Positions 37,849 through 48,509 are shown, numbered from the stretch's first letter. The stretch: DNA of 64,000 nucleotides from Scheffersomyces stipitis CBS 6054 (GCF_000209165.1 NC_009043.1:620001-684000), one strand, 5' to 3'. Program-made: numbers and translations. Notes: generated by a model not told the origin, from the sequence alone.

Positions 37849-38865
37849 CTAGTCCTCGCCAAACAAGATGTAGTTCAAGATGTCACTCAACGTTATCACC
37901 GAGACCAACTTGCCCTCTTCGTCCACAACAAACAATCTGTGCAATCTGGACTTTCTGATGGTATCCATGATGGTGCTCAATCTGTCGTTCATGGTACACG
38001 TGTGAACACCCTCAAACTCTTCTGGTCTTCTTAACAATGCATCACCAACACTCAAGTCCAAGTCGGTGTACATTCCTCCCTTCACCAATGCCAAAATATC
38101 AACGGCCTCGTAGACGTTAATCAACTTACCTTGAGCATCGACAATAGGAACTGAAGAAACAGATTTGTGGGCCAACAAGTGGATGACTTCAATTACAGGA
38201 GTGTTCATGGTACATGTGGAAATGTCCTTAATTGTGCCCAAGCCTTGCAAGTCTTTGACGGGTTTCAACAACATCTTTGTTTCCTTACAGTTTAAGGCCA
38301 CGAACTTTAAGATTCTATACTGTGTTAAAACTGATACCACAATCTCACGGTGTGTCTTTTCGTCTTCGTCAATCAAAGGAATTCTTCTGGCTTTTGACTC
38401 CAACATCTTAACACAGGCCTCGTACAACGACTTGAAGGGATGGATCGATACCGTTTCTATGGGCGTCACACCAATAGCCTTCTCTACTTCTCTTAAACCA
38501 TCGAGGGTCAACTGGTCCACTAATTCAAACTTCTCTGGAAACTGGAAGTAGTACTGGATCACGTTAATAAAGTCAGACGACGTCAACAAACCTGCAAAAC
38601 GAGAGCTTTGGTTATTCCACAATGGTGCTGACACGATATTATTCTGAAGCAATATGTTTAAAGACTTTTTGACCAAAAGCGATGTGTCCAATACGATCAA
38701 ACGATATGAAACTGGCAACACATCATACGAAGTCTTACTCTGGAGGAACAACCTGATTGCTCGAACACCGATTTTCTGGTCGTGCTCGATTTGTTCTGGT
38801 GATAAGCTCAAGATGTACTCGTTAGGTGTTGCAGAGCCAACAAAGTCTGACGACACTTCAGTCAT
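37849..38865 (-). CDS. SNF4: SNF4, gamma subunit of the Snf1/AMPK kinase
   Basis: 338 residues (322 in S. cerevisiae) with four CBS motifs: about 40-110, 125-195, 205-265 and 280-335. Conserved blocks include SKTSYDVLPVSYRLIVLDT, AGLLTSSDFINVIQYY, RRIPLIDEDE, SVSSVPIVD and SRLHRLFVVD, the nucleotide-binding faces of the Bateman domains. It regulates Snf1 during glucose limitation. ATG at 38865. Complete. Confidence 0.96.
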   Translation of the reverse strand: MTEVSSDFVGSATPNEYILSLSPEQIEHDQKIGVRAIRLFLQSKTSYDVLPVSYRLIVLDTSLLVKKSLNILLQNNIVSAPLWNNQSSRFAGLLTSSDFINVIQYYFQFPEKFELVDQLTLDGLREVEKAIGVTPIETVSIHPFKSLYEACVKMLESKARRIPLIDEDEKTHREIVVSVLTQYRILKFVALNCKETKMLLKPVKDLQGLGTIKDISTCTMNTPVIEVIHLLAHKSVSSVPIVDAQGKLINVYEAVDILALVKGGMYTDLDLSVGDALLRRPEEFEGVHTCTMNDRLSTIMDTIRKSRLHRLFVVDEEGKLVSVITLSDILNYILFGED

Positions 38866-39377
38866 ATTTGATTAGTTGGATAGATTCGTTGGAAAAAAGA
38901 TTATGAAAAGTGTAAGTAAAAGTTGAAGAGAATATGAAGAAAGTACGGTCTTTTTTGCGTGTCAGGCTGCTTTAACTATGCTGGAAATGGAATTGTGTAA
39001 TCTACTGTCCAATAAATTAAGCGGGTCTGTATGAGATGTAGTGGATAGAGATTGACCGGTGAAGTGTCTGGTGGTAATTCCATTTGGATGTTGATAGTAT
39101 GAGGATGTCGTGCGACATTCGCGACATCGGAGCTTGACCTGAAGTTTTGTGTAGGCTTAAGTATGGAAATACTGCGAAAAGCTCCTACAGTGAATAGCAA
39201 TGGAGTATTGAATCCCACTATTTAATCTTAGAATCTTCATCTTTAATTATCTGTTACATTCATATTCATAATCTAAGTATATATCTCTTTGCATTCCTTG
39301 TCTGACATTCTTCTGTCGCCCATCATCTTCTTTCACACCAAGAATTTTTCATCTTCAATTCCTTCACATCTTTCTTC
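38866..39377. other. Divergent promoter SNF4/CUS2
   Basis: 512 bp; no feature beyond AT-rich promoter sequence. Confidence 0.5.
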
Positions 39378-40529
39378 ATGATTGACTTCCCCAAACAACC
39401 ACCGTCGCCTTCCGCCGACCTCAAGGATCCAGACATAACTGCCCAGATAGACCCTCGTATATATCTTGACCAGGAAACGAAGCTGTGGATCTTTGAAGAC
39501 AAAAATGCAGAATATGAATACAACTTTGAGCTGAAAGAATGGTCCAAGCGAACTCAAGCAACTATAACTTCCAAACGTGATAGCGTTGCTGCACAATTGG
39601 ATAAAGAAGAAGAAGAAAACAAACTCAACATCAAAAGAATACGAAAAGAGAAAATGCAGAAGTTGAAAGACGAAATCACTCGACTCAAGAACGAAAAGAG
39701 CGCCGCTACTACTTCGAAGCCCTTGGATTCAAACTCTAATGAAAAACCTGTGAGTGCTGTCTATGTATCAAAATTGCCTTTAGACATCACCAAAGACGAG
39801 TTGGCACAATCCTTCTCCAAGTATGGAATCATCTCGGAAGATTACAACACCAGCCAGCCTCGTATAAAGATGTACTATGATAATGACAAATTTAAGGGAG
39901 AAGCAGTAGTATTTTATCATGCCGTAGAAAGTGTCCGTTTAGCCATTGAAATGATGGACAATACTTATATTCGACCTTCCTCAAACGGTGAATCTAGAAT
40001 ATCTGTTCAACCAGCTCAATTTGATAATACCAGATCCAAGTCAACGGAAGAAAGGCCTGTTTTATCAGCTGAAAAGAGGAAATTGCTTCTACAAAAGAAA
40101 GAGTCCTTGAAGAAAAGGTTGACTCAATGGGACGATGATGTCACTCTGAATGAAAAAGAAAAAGAAGCTAAAATTGTTCTTGTCAAACAGATGTTTCGTG
40201 AAGAGGAACTTAAACTGGATCCAATGCTAGAGTTGGACTTGAAGGAGGACATTCAGGAGGAATGCGACAAAATTGGGATAGGAAATGATATTACAAAAAT
40301 AACTGTATACGATATAACAGGTGTTGTCACCATCAAGTTCAAGAACCCAATTCTGAGTCTGACTTGTATATCCAACTTCAACGGTCGTTTCTTCGACGGA
40401 CTCAAATTGCAGGCTTCTTTTTATCGAGGTGAAAAGTTGGAGAAGTCAAATCCTGACAAAGAAAATCCAGGAGATGATAGTGAAAGATTAGCCAGCTTCA
40501 CCAAAGAAACTGCGAAAGTAAATTTATAG
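39378..40529 (+). CDS. CUS2: CUS2, U2 snRNP assembly factor (Tat-SF1 family)
   Basis: 383 residues. The N-terminal part (KLWIFEDKNAEYEYNFELKEW) is the Tat-SF1/Cus2 lead-in. A Lys/Glu coiled-coil linker (about 65-115) precedes RRM1 (about 125-215, AVYVSKLPLDITKDELAQSF). A charged linker follows, then a C-terminal UHM-like RRM2 (about 285-360) ending NGRFFDGLKLQASFY. Cus2 helps refold U2 snRNA and binds Prp11/SF3a during prespliceosome formation. ATG at 39378. Confidence 0.9.
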   Translation: MIDFPKQPPSPSADLKDPDITAQIDPRIYLDQETKLWIFEDKNAEYEYNFELKEWSKRTQATITSKRDSVAAQLDKEEEENKLNIKRIRKEKMQKLKDEITRLKNEKSAATTSKPLDSNSNEKPVSAVYVSKLPLDITKDELAQSFSKYGIISEDYNTSQPRIKMYYDNDKFKGEAVVFYHAVESVRLAIEMMDNTYIRPSSNGESRISVQPAQFDNTRSKSTEERPVLSAEKRKLLLQKKESLKKRLTQWDDDVTLNEKEKEAKIVLVKQMFREEELKLDPMLELDLKEDIQEECDKIGIGNDITKITVYDITGVVTIKFKNPILSLTCISNFNGRFFDGLKLQASFYRGEKLEKSNPDKENPGDDSERLASFTKETAKVNL

Positions 40530-40628
40530 AATACCTACAAAGCTCTATTGATAAAGCAAAACTATCATTACTACTGATATCGCTAGTACATGTAAATCTT
40601 TGTAACATTATGAATCAATACATATCTC

Positions 40629-43034
40629 TTAGATGGCCAATTTCTTCAAGCTCTCTACCAATTGGTACCTGGAGGAGGCAATAATGGGTTCTTCCTGTTC
40701 GAGCCAATATTTGACCTTGGACAACTGTTGCCGCAATTCCATATTTTTTACCTTCGTAGATGCACTTTCATCTGTGAGTTTCTGATTCCTGATGTCTTCA
40801 ACTAACGACCTCACCTGACTTTGAAGACCGACTACTGTTGAAATCAAGCTCTTCCTTTCTTCTGAGTCCTTATTAATCTCGATATTGACAGAGTTGATTT
40901 CCTTGAACCAATTCTTTTCGGATACTGAAATAGGTAATGATTTGTTTGCTCTCCACTTTTGAATGGACTCCATTAGTTTGGATTTCAAGTTTTCAATTCT
41001 GTTGTCGAGTGCTTTTTGCTTTCTCAAAGTTTCGGCGATCCTTTCACTATTCTTAACGAGTCCAGAATTGTCAATGTTCTTTTCTAGGATCTTGTTTAAG
41101 GACTGGATTTGTGCTTTCATGACTTCAACCTCTGATCCCATACGAATATTCAACTGAATGGCGAAAGATGTACACCTTGCAACTTGCTCAATGGTAGCAC
41201 TAGAAAGCTTGTTCAAAGCCTCAAGAATGTCCATTTCTGTCTTGGGCGTGCCACTAGGCAATAATTTGAGTGCTGATTCTACTGGGAGCAATGTAGCTGA
41301 TCTGATAAGTTCCTCTATGGGCTCTTTACAAGACAAAGGGCCTTGAACAAATCCAACCTCAACTGCCTTGTCTTCTTGCTTTTCTTTAGTTAATTTTCCT
41401 TCTTCTGCTAAAGCAGGTTTCAACTCAATCACCTCCAAATTGTCTTGGCTCCCATTTCTGAACACAACTAAAACATCTCCAGTCTGTGTGAGTTCATCAG
41501 CAACTACAATCGTCCCCAATACCTTTTCCGTTCTACTGGACGCTGAGATGTAAGTTTTGGAAGCTTCAGCAAATGTCTCTTCATCCAATTGAAGACCTGT
41601 TAAAATACTGTCCACCCATGCCCTGGGGTCTACGAAGATGATATTCTGAGGAGAAATAACAGCAAATTTGGACAGCTCAGCATTAAACACTCTGGCAAAT
41701 ACTTTTTCGGATATAGTGGGAAGTTCGTCTCTACTCAACGTGGACAAGACTGTGGTTTCGTTTTTCCAGAATTCGTTCTCTTTTATTCTTCTATCTTGTG
41801 CCAATTTTTCATTACGAGCCTCCTCGGATTCCTCGGGGGATTCAGATAAATCTACAAAGCCAAATCCTCGTCTGGGTTTGGCATATCCTCGTGGCTTCAC
41901 AACAGGTTTACTAGGAAGATTAGGGGTGTCGTCTCCGTCGTTCCAGTGCATTAATAAAGGTCTGAGCTGTGCGTGGTATCTTATTAGCACATTTTTATCC
42001 GGAGAAGACGATAAAGATGCTATAATAGAAAGATCGTTGTTAGATGATATATGGAAAATGTCAGAAACGGGTGCAGTTCCAGAATCCAACGGACCTTGCA
42101 AAACTGGCTCGTAGTCGACGGGCAAACTGTTGTCGAAAACTACCAACTCATAGAGAGAGGTCGTGCCTACGCCTCTAACTTCTTTAAATGTGAACGTGGA
42201 AGCTTGCTTCTGTAAATGGGAGTAGAACCCAAATTGCTTAACGGCGGCTGTCATCAACTTGCTATCAAGTGTATCGGCCATATTGAGCGACGGAAACCGG
42301 GCCTCGATCTCCGAAATTAACGCTGAAGTATCAGCAAGCGCATCGCTGACAGCAGTGGCAGTTGTGGCTATACGAGCACTTCTGTGAAGAAATGGATATA
42401 CAGCATAGATATGCGATTTCTCGGTGGAAACATACAATGTCAATGCCCCCGACAAGTTATTCAGCGACCCAAACGAAATTGAAAGCGCGTTATCGTTTCC
42501 AAATTGTTTGAACAGCGTTAAATCCACCGAAATAACGGGAACATCAAGCGAAACAGAAATGTCGTACGCTTTGATTTGGCTGCGATCGTTCAAAACTACA
42601 ACTACTGAGTCGTTTGCAGCTACCGTCTGCCAAACGACCTTTCTGATCTTGCCACCGATGTTTCTGAGCTTGTGAGCTTTGGTGGAAACCGTTGAACCGA
42701 GACCTGATTGCAAATTCGAAGGAATCGACAAAATCACCAAATCCTCTTCTCCTATTGAGGCTAGCAATGTTCCCAGATTGTTCATTTCAAGGGCGACAAT
42801 ATTGAATTTATCGTATGGATTAGACAAAATGTGGAAATTGGGATTTTTGGGATCAACATTGGAATATCTGATACAGTTTCTATTGGCAAAATAGATTTCC
42901 CTGTTGTCTTTGCAAACTAGCTTGTTATATGCTATGGAAGTGCCATCATCTCCAACAGAGTTGTCCACAAACGTTTGAAAAATGTATTGCTCAGATACCT
43001 GAGTCACAAACTCCGACTGCAGCGACGTGATCAT
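40629..43034 (-). CDS. NUP82: NUP82, nucleoporin of the cytoplasmic face
   Basis: 801 residues from the ATG at 43034 (MITSLQSEFVTQVSEQYIF); the frame opens further upstream only via TTG. An N-terminal beta-propeller (about 1-430) contains segments such as IRKVVWQTVAANDSVVVVLN. Three heptad-rich coiled-coil blocks (about 600-800) end LEQEEPIIASSRYQLVESLK, the layout of Nup82/Nup88. It forms the Nup82-Nup159-Nsp1 complex used in mRNA export. Convergent with CUS2 across about 100 bp. Confidence 0.86.
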   Translation of the reverse strand: MITSLQSEFVTQVSEQYIFQTFVDNSVGDDGTSIAYNKLVCKDNREIYFANRNCIRYSNVDPKNPNFHILSNPYDKFNIVALEMNNLGTLLASIGEEDLVILSIPSNLQSGLGSTVSTKAHKLRNIGGKIRKVVWQTVAANDSVVVVLNDRSQIKAYDISVSLDVPVISVDLTLFKQFGNDNALSISFGSLNNLSGALTLYVSTEKSHIYAVYPFLHRSARIATTATAVSDALADTSALISEIEARFPSLNMADTLDSKLMTAAVKQFGFYSHLQKQASTFTFKEVRGVGTTSLYELVVFDNSLPVDYEPVLQGPLDSGTAPVSDIFHISSNNDLSIIASLSSSPDKNVLIRYHAQLRPLLMHWNDGDDTPNLPSKPVVKPRGYAKPRRGFGFVDLSESPEESEEARNEKLAQDRRIKENEFWKNETTVLSTLSRDELPTISEKVFARVFNAELSKFAVISPQNIIFVDPRAWVDSILTGLQLDEETFAEASKTYISASSRTEKVLGTIVVADELTQTGDVLVVFRNGSQDNLEVIELKPALAEEGKLTKEKQEDKAVEVGFVQGPLSCKEPIEELIRSATLLPVESALKLLPSGTPKTEMDILEALNKLSSATIEQVARCTSFAIQLNIRMGSEVEVMKAQIQSLNKILEKNIDNSGLVKNSERIAETLRKQKALDNRIENLKSKLMESIQKWRANKSLPISVSEKNWFKEINSVNIEINKDSEERKSLISTVVGLQSQVRSLVEDIRNQKLTDESASTKVKNMELRQQLSKVKYWLEQEEPIIASSRYQLVESLKKLAI

Positions 43035-43637
43035 AGCAATGTACTGTGAAAGTTGTTGAAAAGAGAATGGAGCCAAATAAAGAATAAAAATACTTTCAAT
43101 TGAGTAGGGCGACTTTCGGAATATTTGATTTCAAGAGGTGTGGAACTTCCTGTACTGCAGACAGTGACAGAGGGAAGAAAGAAGGCAAACAGTTTGTGAA
43201 AGAACTGGACAATTTATATGAGTTTAGTTTATTCGTATAAACTAGTAAGATTAAGTTCAAGTTGTTAAATTTATAGAAATCACTCCTTTTATAGAATTGT
43301 AATATTGAGACAAATGAAAAGATTTATTGAGGGAGATTTGATTGTTATGTACCTTTTGCTAGAATTTGTTCAAAGAATTACAAATACTTCAGTAATATTT
43401 TATTAAAGAGATGAAAAGATTCACCAAAGACAATCCATGTCAATACAAGCATCTACAACATCGTAATATACTTTCCAAACTTCAATGGACTCACTTCTAC
43501 CGTCCAAGCTTGTTCTTATAAGGTGCCTGTTAAATTCAAGAAAATCACGTGACCACACTACATCACCAACTTTTTCAAATTTCTAGAACTAACTATACAT
43601 CTATTTGTTGGTTATTATTTGGAAGCTAGACCAAATA
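43035..43637. other. Divergent promoter NUP82/SKI8
   Basis: 603 bp, AT-rich, with one TCACGTGAC at 43545-43553. No RNA gene seen. Confidence 0.5.
43546..43551. promoter_or_regulatory. CACGTG E-box upstream of SKI8
   Basis: TCACGTGAC, 87 bp upstream of the SKI8 ATG. Confidence 0.45.
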
Positions 43638-44795
43638 ATGCCTAAAGTGTACATAGCATCGGTCAATGCGCCGCAGGCACATGCTCTGGATATCCTCGAT
43701 GTGGCGATCACGAACAAATACACCATAACAGTATCCAGCGACGGATGCGCCAATTATTGGGATAACTACCAGAAGGAGAATCACAATCCCTTTGACTTCG
43801 TTCTTAAAAAATTTGTGCACAAAACGGGAATTCACCATGTGGCCGTATATGAGAATGTGATGCCGGATTCAACTATAAAGTTGGTGGTAGTAGCATTTGT
43901 GTGTTTTGATGGTTCTATCGTATTTCATTACTATACCAATGATGATGCCAGCACTTTGCAAGTTTTGGAAAACCACCTGTTCAAGAAAGATTATTGGGCC
44001 CCAGCATTCTATAAGGATCCCGTATCGAAGCAAGACTACTTTGTAGTTACTCAGGCTACGGGTCCGACGTCCGTGAACTTTTTGAATATCACGATTGGTA
44101 AAGATAATGCAGTAGATATCAAGTTTGAGAAAGCTGGCGAGTTGACCACTCATAAATCCGTATTTCCCAACTCTTTGGCAGTGACTCGTTCCGACGACTT
44201 ATTAGCGGCTGTAGGATATGCCAATGGCGATGTATACGTGTACGACTTGAAGCTTATGAGGACTCTCTATACTTTTCGGTCTACTGACCTTGTCGTCGAA
44301 ACCAAAGGAGGAAACTCTGTTGCAATGCCTCGAGTCTTGAAGTTTTCTAACGATTCCAAGTTTTTGGCTGTAGCTAGAGACAACCAGGCGTCTGGATCGA
44401 TAACATTGTACGATGTCAAGTTCGGTGAGTATATTGGAAACTTGACGTCGCAAAACATAACCATCAATAATGTTATTGGAGGGTTTGCTCATAGTGGCTG
44501 GATTATGGGGTTGAGTTTTGACGAGCACTCGACACTTTTGGCTAGTTGTGGCTTTGACAAGTGTGTGCGGATTTGGAACCTCGAGTCAAGAGAAAGAGAA
44601 GCCACCATCAACTTGACCTTGAGTGATCTGGTAGATACGCCCTTTGACGAGCAGTTCGACAAGTGTGTTGCTAGTGGTGTTGCTTTTATCAAAAGTGGAA
44701 TTAGAGGTGGTCCCGGAAAAGACAACAACGAGAGTTTGTGTGTTATTAGTTTTGACCGTGGAGTTAGATGGTACAGAGAAGCGGGAGGAGTGTAA
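43638..44795 (+). CDS. SKI8: SKI8, WD40 subunit of the Ski complex
   Basis: 385 residues from the ATG at 43638 (MPKVYIASVNAPQAHALDIL). Seven WD-type blades are recognisable, for instance TVSSDGCANYWDN, LLAAVGYANGDVYVYDL and LLASCGFDKCVRIWNL. The C-terminal signature DRGVRWYREAGG matches the end of yeast Ski8. With Ski2 and Ski3 it feeds mRNA to the cytoplasmic exosome. It also has a meiotic role with Spo11 in S. cerevisiae. CTG at codon 16 lies where S. cerevisiae has Ala, again fitting Ser decoding better than Leu. Confidence 0.93.
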   Translation: MPKVYIASVNAPQAHALDILDVAITNKYTITVSSDGCANYWDNYQKENHNPFDFVLKKFVHKTGIHHVAVYENVMPDSTIKLVVVAFVCFDGSIVFHYYTNDDASTLQVLENHLFKKDYWAPAFYKDPVSKQDYFVVTQATGPTSVNFLNITIGKDNAVDIKFEKAGELTTHKSVFPNSLAVTRSDDLLAAVGYANGDVYVYDLKLMRTLYTFRSTDLVVETKGGNSVAMPRVLKFSNDSKFLAVARDNQASGSITLYDVKFGEYIGNLTSQNITINNVIGGFAHSGWIMGLSFDEHSTLLASCGFDKCVRIWNLESREREATINLTLSDLVDTPFDEQFDKCVASGVAFIKSGIRGGPGKDNNESLCVISFDRGVRWYREAGGV

Positions 44796-45253
44796 CCACA
44801 AAGTCTATAAAATTGCTATCTTATAGAACCTGTAGATTATATAATGAAACTGAGATTCATGATGACTTGTTGAGTAGAAGAAGCGTAAGGGAAGTAATTG
44901 TGTCTGGTTGATTAGAAGAACAAGATACGTAGAAATGGATGTTTTCGATTGTAGATAATCCTAACAAAAATAGAATTGATAAATAAAAATCTTACCAGCA
45001 AATTCTATTTGAACGACTCATAGCACTGAACTGGATACCTGAGAAGCACTATTCTCATGAGAAGCAAAGCTCTTTCATTGTATAAATCTACGGATACTTC
45101 GTGCTTTTGAGCTCACCAAAAATTAAAGACTGCGAAAAATCGCGAAATAGATAATAAATAATAAATAAATAAAATCTACAGAGTGGAATCTAGGATACAA
45201 CAAATATCAACATTCGTACTTTTCAGTATTGGAGTACAAAACACATTAACGTT
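44796..45253. other. Intergenic, CTF3 promoter
   Basis: 458 bp. A short TAAA-type microsatellite lies at 45149-45174, about 80 bp upstream of the CTF3 ATG. Confidence 0.5.
45149..45174 (+). repeat. AATA/TAAA microsatellite
   Basis: Imperfect run of ATAAATA units in the CTF3 promoter. Confidence 0.7.
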
Positions 45254-47623
45254 ATGGACGAAGAGAACAGTACATCCGATACAGTTAATCTCGATGAGCT
45301 CGCGGCCAATATCAAGACATCCATAGCTCAATTGGTAGATGTCTCTTTTTCCAATGATCCTCTACCAGTATTGTTAGATCTCCAGGACCCTGTAGCAAAA
45401 TGTGGACTAGACGAGTCTGATCTCAACAATCTCTTCGATTTGATCTTTGACTTGAAGAAGGCTGCCGTCCTCAACAATACTGATAAGAAGTTTGTTATTA
45501 AAAGTCTACTACTTCCTCGTCCTGGAAGTTACCCAGCTATGGATATAGTCTACAGAATCCTAAGCAATATTGGAACTCCGCAGAGTATCTACAAAGATGG
45601 GTCTACCGCTAAACTACGATTACTCCCTACAGCAATTCAACTTCAACTACTTGATTGGTTGGTTTGTTCACTTCATTTGTTTGGCCCTCAGGTATACACT
45701 TCGTTGCGTAGAATGCTTCCTATCTTATTCAAATTGATAACATATGAGTACCTGCGTCCCTACATAGCAAACATCATATTTCTTACTATACTGAGCAGTT
45801 CAACTTCAGTTGAGACATACCTAAACAGACGAAATATCGGGCGTATCAATTCGTGGAAACCGTGGCATGTCCAATTGGTAGTTGACCTTTTCGGAAGATT
45901 TCCGTTGGATGAGTACCTCAAAAGTTTACTAATTCTATTCAAGACATTGGATCCAACTATTGATTTCAACAAGTTTGGAAAAGACATTGCTTATGATATG
46001 AATAAGTTAGTACTAACGTCGTCACGACCATTTGTTTATCCCAACTTTGATTACCTCAGTCGATTGAAAGAATTGAAATACATCAATGATATTTCCAGCC
46101 ATAACAGCCTGGCAACAATCCTTCAAGATAATCTAGACAAATACCGAAATTTCAGCCGTGCTATGAACAGAAACAAGAGACAAAAATTTAACAACAATAC
46201 TGTTGCAATAGACATCGATACCCTTGATTTTCATAACTCTAGTAATGATACTGCCATAACTGAAGTGCACTCATTTGAAGCATTGGTGCAATCTTTAGAT
46301 AAAATCAAACACATAAACATTCGACTGATATTCACTAGCGACTGGGACCAAGGTTATCTTGCAATGGCAAAGAGGTACTACTGTATCCTATCCAATTTGA
46401 CAGTAAATGACTCCAGTGAAGCTTTAAAGAAATTAGACTTTTTCATCCGTCTCAGTATACTTGATGACAATATAAACATCAAAGAACTTTCGTCATTTTG
46501 CGATAGATTATGTCAGTTCTTGCTACTTGGGGCGGATACCATCATTTTACCACTGGTAAAAGATTACGTTATGTTCAACTATAGTGCCCAGCCCATAGGT
46601 TCAGATGAAACTAATGTCGAGTACTATAATCTCAAGGAAAGGCTTAAACTTTTGAAATTTTTGCCAATGGTTGCTGAACAGGAATTTCAAAACTCAGTAC
46701 TTAATCCTATTCTTGCATTATTGTCAAGAGCTACTAGACACAGATTACTCAAATTGAGAAAGGAATGTACTCTGCAATTCATTACAGAGTTGATGTTCAT
46801 ATTTTCCAAGTGGTACGACCAAGTCAAGGATTTGAACACTTACAAAGAACAGAAGTTCAATTATTTTGCCATTATTAACCAGTCGCTTCCTAAGTTATAT
46901 GCATTTCTTCTGGACATCTACAAAACAGAAAGTGATTTTTCAAATTTCTTGTTGATACAAGTGCTAAGATTTGTGAGGAGCATTGAAGAAGATGATGTGA
47001 ACGAGCTCTTTAATGACAGTAGTATCATGCTTCCTCAAATACTAGTACATACTTTATTGTTCAAGAGTAACCCCTTCTTGTTTTCCGAGTTGTGTGGTTT
47101 CATAGCTTGGACCAAGAGGTATAGTCACAGGGATTTGAACAATAGATCCATCCAGAATTCTTACATTATGGACACGCTCAATTTCATATGGAGAGACAAG
47201 GCATTTCATCTTGAAAAATCAGCTTCTTCTCCTAGCAAAGCTTTTCAATTGAATTCAGATTTCGTCACCGCAATCTCCAGTTCGCATATGTTCAATTCTG
47301 TAAGTACTGGCTCATTAAGCAAAGTAGGCAACCTCTTTGTGAACCCAGCCTGGTCATATATTGTGGCTCAGCTCGTCTGGGGCTTTGAAGATGGAAATGA
47401 CAGCATTACAACGAGACACCAGGGTCCCATTAGTAAAGAAAGCATCGATCAACTCAATGGAGACTCCGATGTGAGATGGTTATCGGTGAACTACGACGAG
47501 TTAAAGCTAAAGATTCTTCAAGAATTAGACGCTCTTGGATTTACAGGGTTCTGTGATTTGCTTTTCGGTTCGTTGAAACCACTTCTGGGAAAGAGAAAGC
47601 ACAGTATCGAAACAATATACTGA
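45254..47623 (+). CDS. CTF3: CTF3, inner kinetochore protein (CENP-I/Mis6)
   Basis: 789 residues, helical. The N-terminal half holds the CENP-I core: LLPRPGSYPAMDIVYRILSN, LLDWLVCSLHLFG, LFKLITYEYLRPYIANIIFL, then WKPWHVQLVVDLFGRFP. These correspond to the Mis6/CENP-I HEAT-like repeats that bind the CENP-H/K partners (Mcm16, Mcm22). It is part of the constitutive centromere-associated network and helps load Cnn1 and cohesin regulators. Similar in length to S. cerevisiae Ctf3 (733). ATG at 45254. Confidence 0.88.
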   Translation: MDEENSTSDTVNLDELAANIKTSIAQLVDVSFSNDPLPVLLDLQDPVAKCGLDESDLNNLFDLIFDLKKAAVLNNTDKKFVIKSLLLPRPGSYPAMDIVYRILSNIGTPQSIYKDGSTAKLRLLPTAIQLQLLDWLVCSLHLFGPQVYTSLRRMLPILFKLITYEYLRPYIANIIFLTILSSSTSVETYLNRRNIGRINSWKPWHVQLVVDLFGRFPLDEYLKSLLILFKTLDPTIDFNKFGKDIAYDMNKLVLTSSRPFVYPNFDYLSRLKELKYINDISSHNSLATILQDNLDKYRNFSRAMNRNKRQKFNNNTVAIDIDTLDFHNSSNDTAITEVHSFEALVQSLDKIKHINIRLIFTSDWDQGYLAMAKRYYCILSNLTVNDSSEALKKLDFFIRLSILDDNINIKELSSFCDRLCQFLLLGADTIILPLVKDYVMFNYSAQPIGSDETNVEYYNLKERLKLLKFLPMVAEQEFQNSVLNPILALLSRATRHRLLKLRKECTLQFITELMFIFSKWYDQVKDLNTYKEQKFNYFAIINQSLPKLYAFLLDIYKTESDFSNFLLIQVLRFVRSIEEDDVNELFNDSSIMLPQILVHTLLFKSNPFLFSELCGFIAWTKRYSHRDLNNRSIQNSYIMDTLNFIWRDKAFHLEKSASSPSKAFQLNSDFVTAISSSHMFNSVSTGSLSKVGNLFVNPAWSYIVAQLVWGFEDGNDSITTRHQGPISKESIDQLNGDSDVRWLSVNYDELKLKILQELDALGFTGFCDLLFGSLKPLLGKRKHSIETIY

Positions 47624-48354
47624 TAAGTATTACATCACAGAAGTTTGAATTCTACTAAGAAACAGAAAAAAGTCTGCGTGTGACAGTATAATAATAAATC
47701 CACAAGTATTAGAAACATTAGCCTACTGCATTTACTGACTTAACAAAGACTTTGTGTCTTTCTACGTACTCAATAAAGTATTCCCATTAAGCCATATTTA
47801 GGAGAAATGTACAAGAGCCTGGCGGCGGTGCTGGAGAGCATAATTAAGATAATATTCAACTTCAATGTATGATATATGGGATACCCAACAGCAAGGATTC
47901 TGTTTCTTTGTAATCTCAATTGCATATCTGTAGGTGTTGGAAATAGCAGGTGCCTCAACTAGCCAGAAAGCTACCGAAACCTTTTTGAAAGTTCACTCTA
48001 TCTCTTCCATTCTAGTAGTTCAATATGAAATTCATACAGATATCTAGCTCTACATATTTTTTAACAGGTTGCGAATTTCCCGTTCGGGCAATGGTGCGGA
48101 ATATCCCTTGGGCAATAGTTAAGAGTAAGAGAGAAACCACAATCCCTTTGAAAGATAAAAACGAGGAACATGTTATCGTATCTTGGATATCATTATGATT
48201 ACCCTAACTGGGTGCAATTCGATAAATTTGAGACAGCCACATAGTTTCGAACGTTTTCACTGAATGTTTGTGACTCCGAGATCTTTGATAAGAGATTGTC
48301 GCAAAATGTGCAAGCGGACACGAGCCACCGTTGTACAGCGGATGGAGCTGTTCG

Positions 48355-48370
48355 TGCGGAAGTTGCCGCA
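48355..48370. promoter_or_regulatory. CGG-N6-CCG palindrome upstream of the PuuE-type gene
   Basis: TGCGGAAGTTGCCGCA, 140 bp upstream of the ATG at 48510. The TGCGGA half-site is shared with the other two cluster promoters, but the spacer is 6 rather than 7. A second half-site, TGCGGAATATCC, lies at about 48095-48106. Confidence 0.5.
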
Positions 48371-48424
48371 TAGATAACGAAATGAATATCGAGCCACGAC
48401 GTTTTTGTTGATAGTAAAGGGGAT

Positions 48425-48432
48425 TATAAAAA
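48425..48432 (+). promoter_or_regulatory. TATA box of the PuuE-type gene
   Basis: TATAAAAA, about 85 bp before the ATG. Confidence 0.6.
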
Positions 48433-48509
48433 GCCAACAATGAACTTTAGACATTCTGATTACTCTGCCAATTTCCAAATAATTCTATTCAAACCATTTC
48501 ACAACTACC

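Larger units (their letters stand above)
47624..48509. other. Intergenic, promoter of the PuuE-type gene
   Basis: 886 bp. The 3' half has regulatory signals: GATAAG at 48287-48292, the palindrome TGCGGAAGTTGCCGCA at 48355-48370 and TATAAAAA at 48425-48432. The 5' half (47624-48050) shows no credible gene. Confidence 0.5.

Noticed and set aside
47770..48478. Small minus-strand frames upstream of the PuuE-type gene
   Set aside because: Short, overlapping each other and the promoter motifs; no recognisable product.
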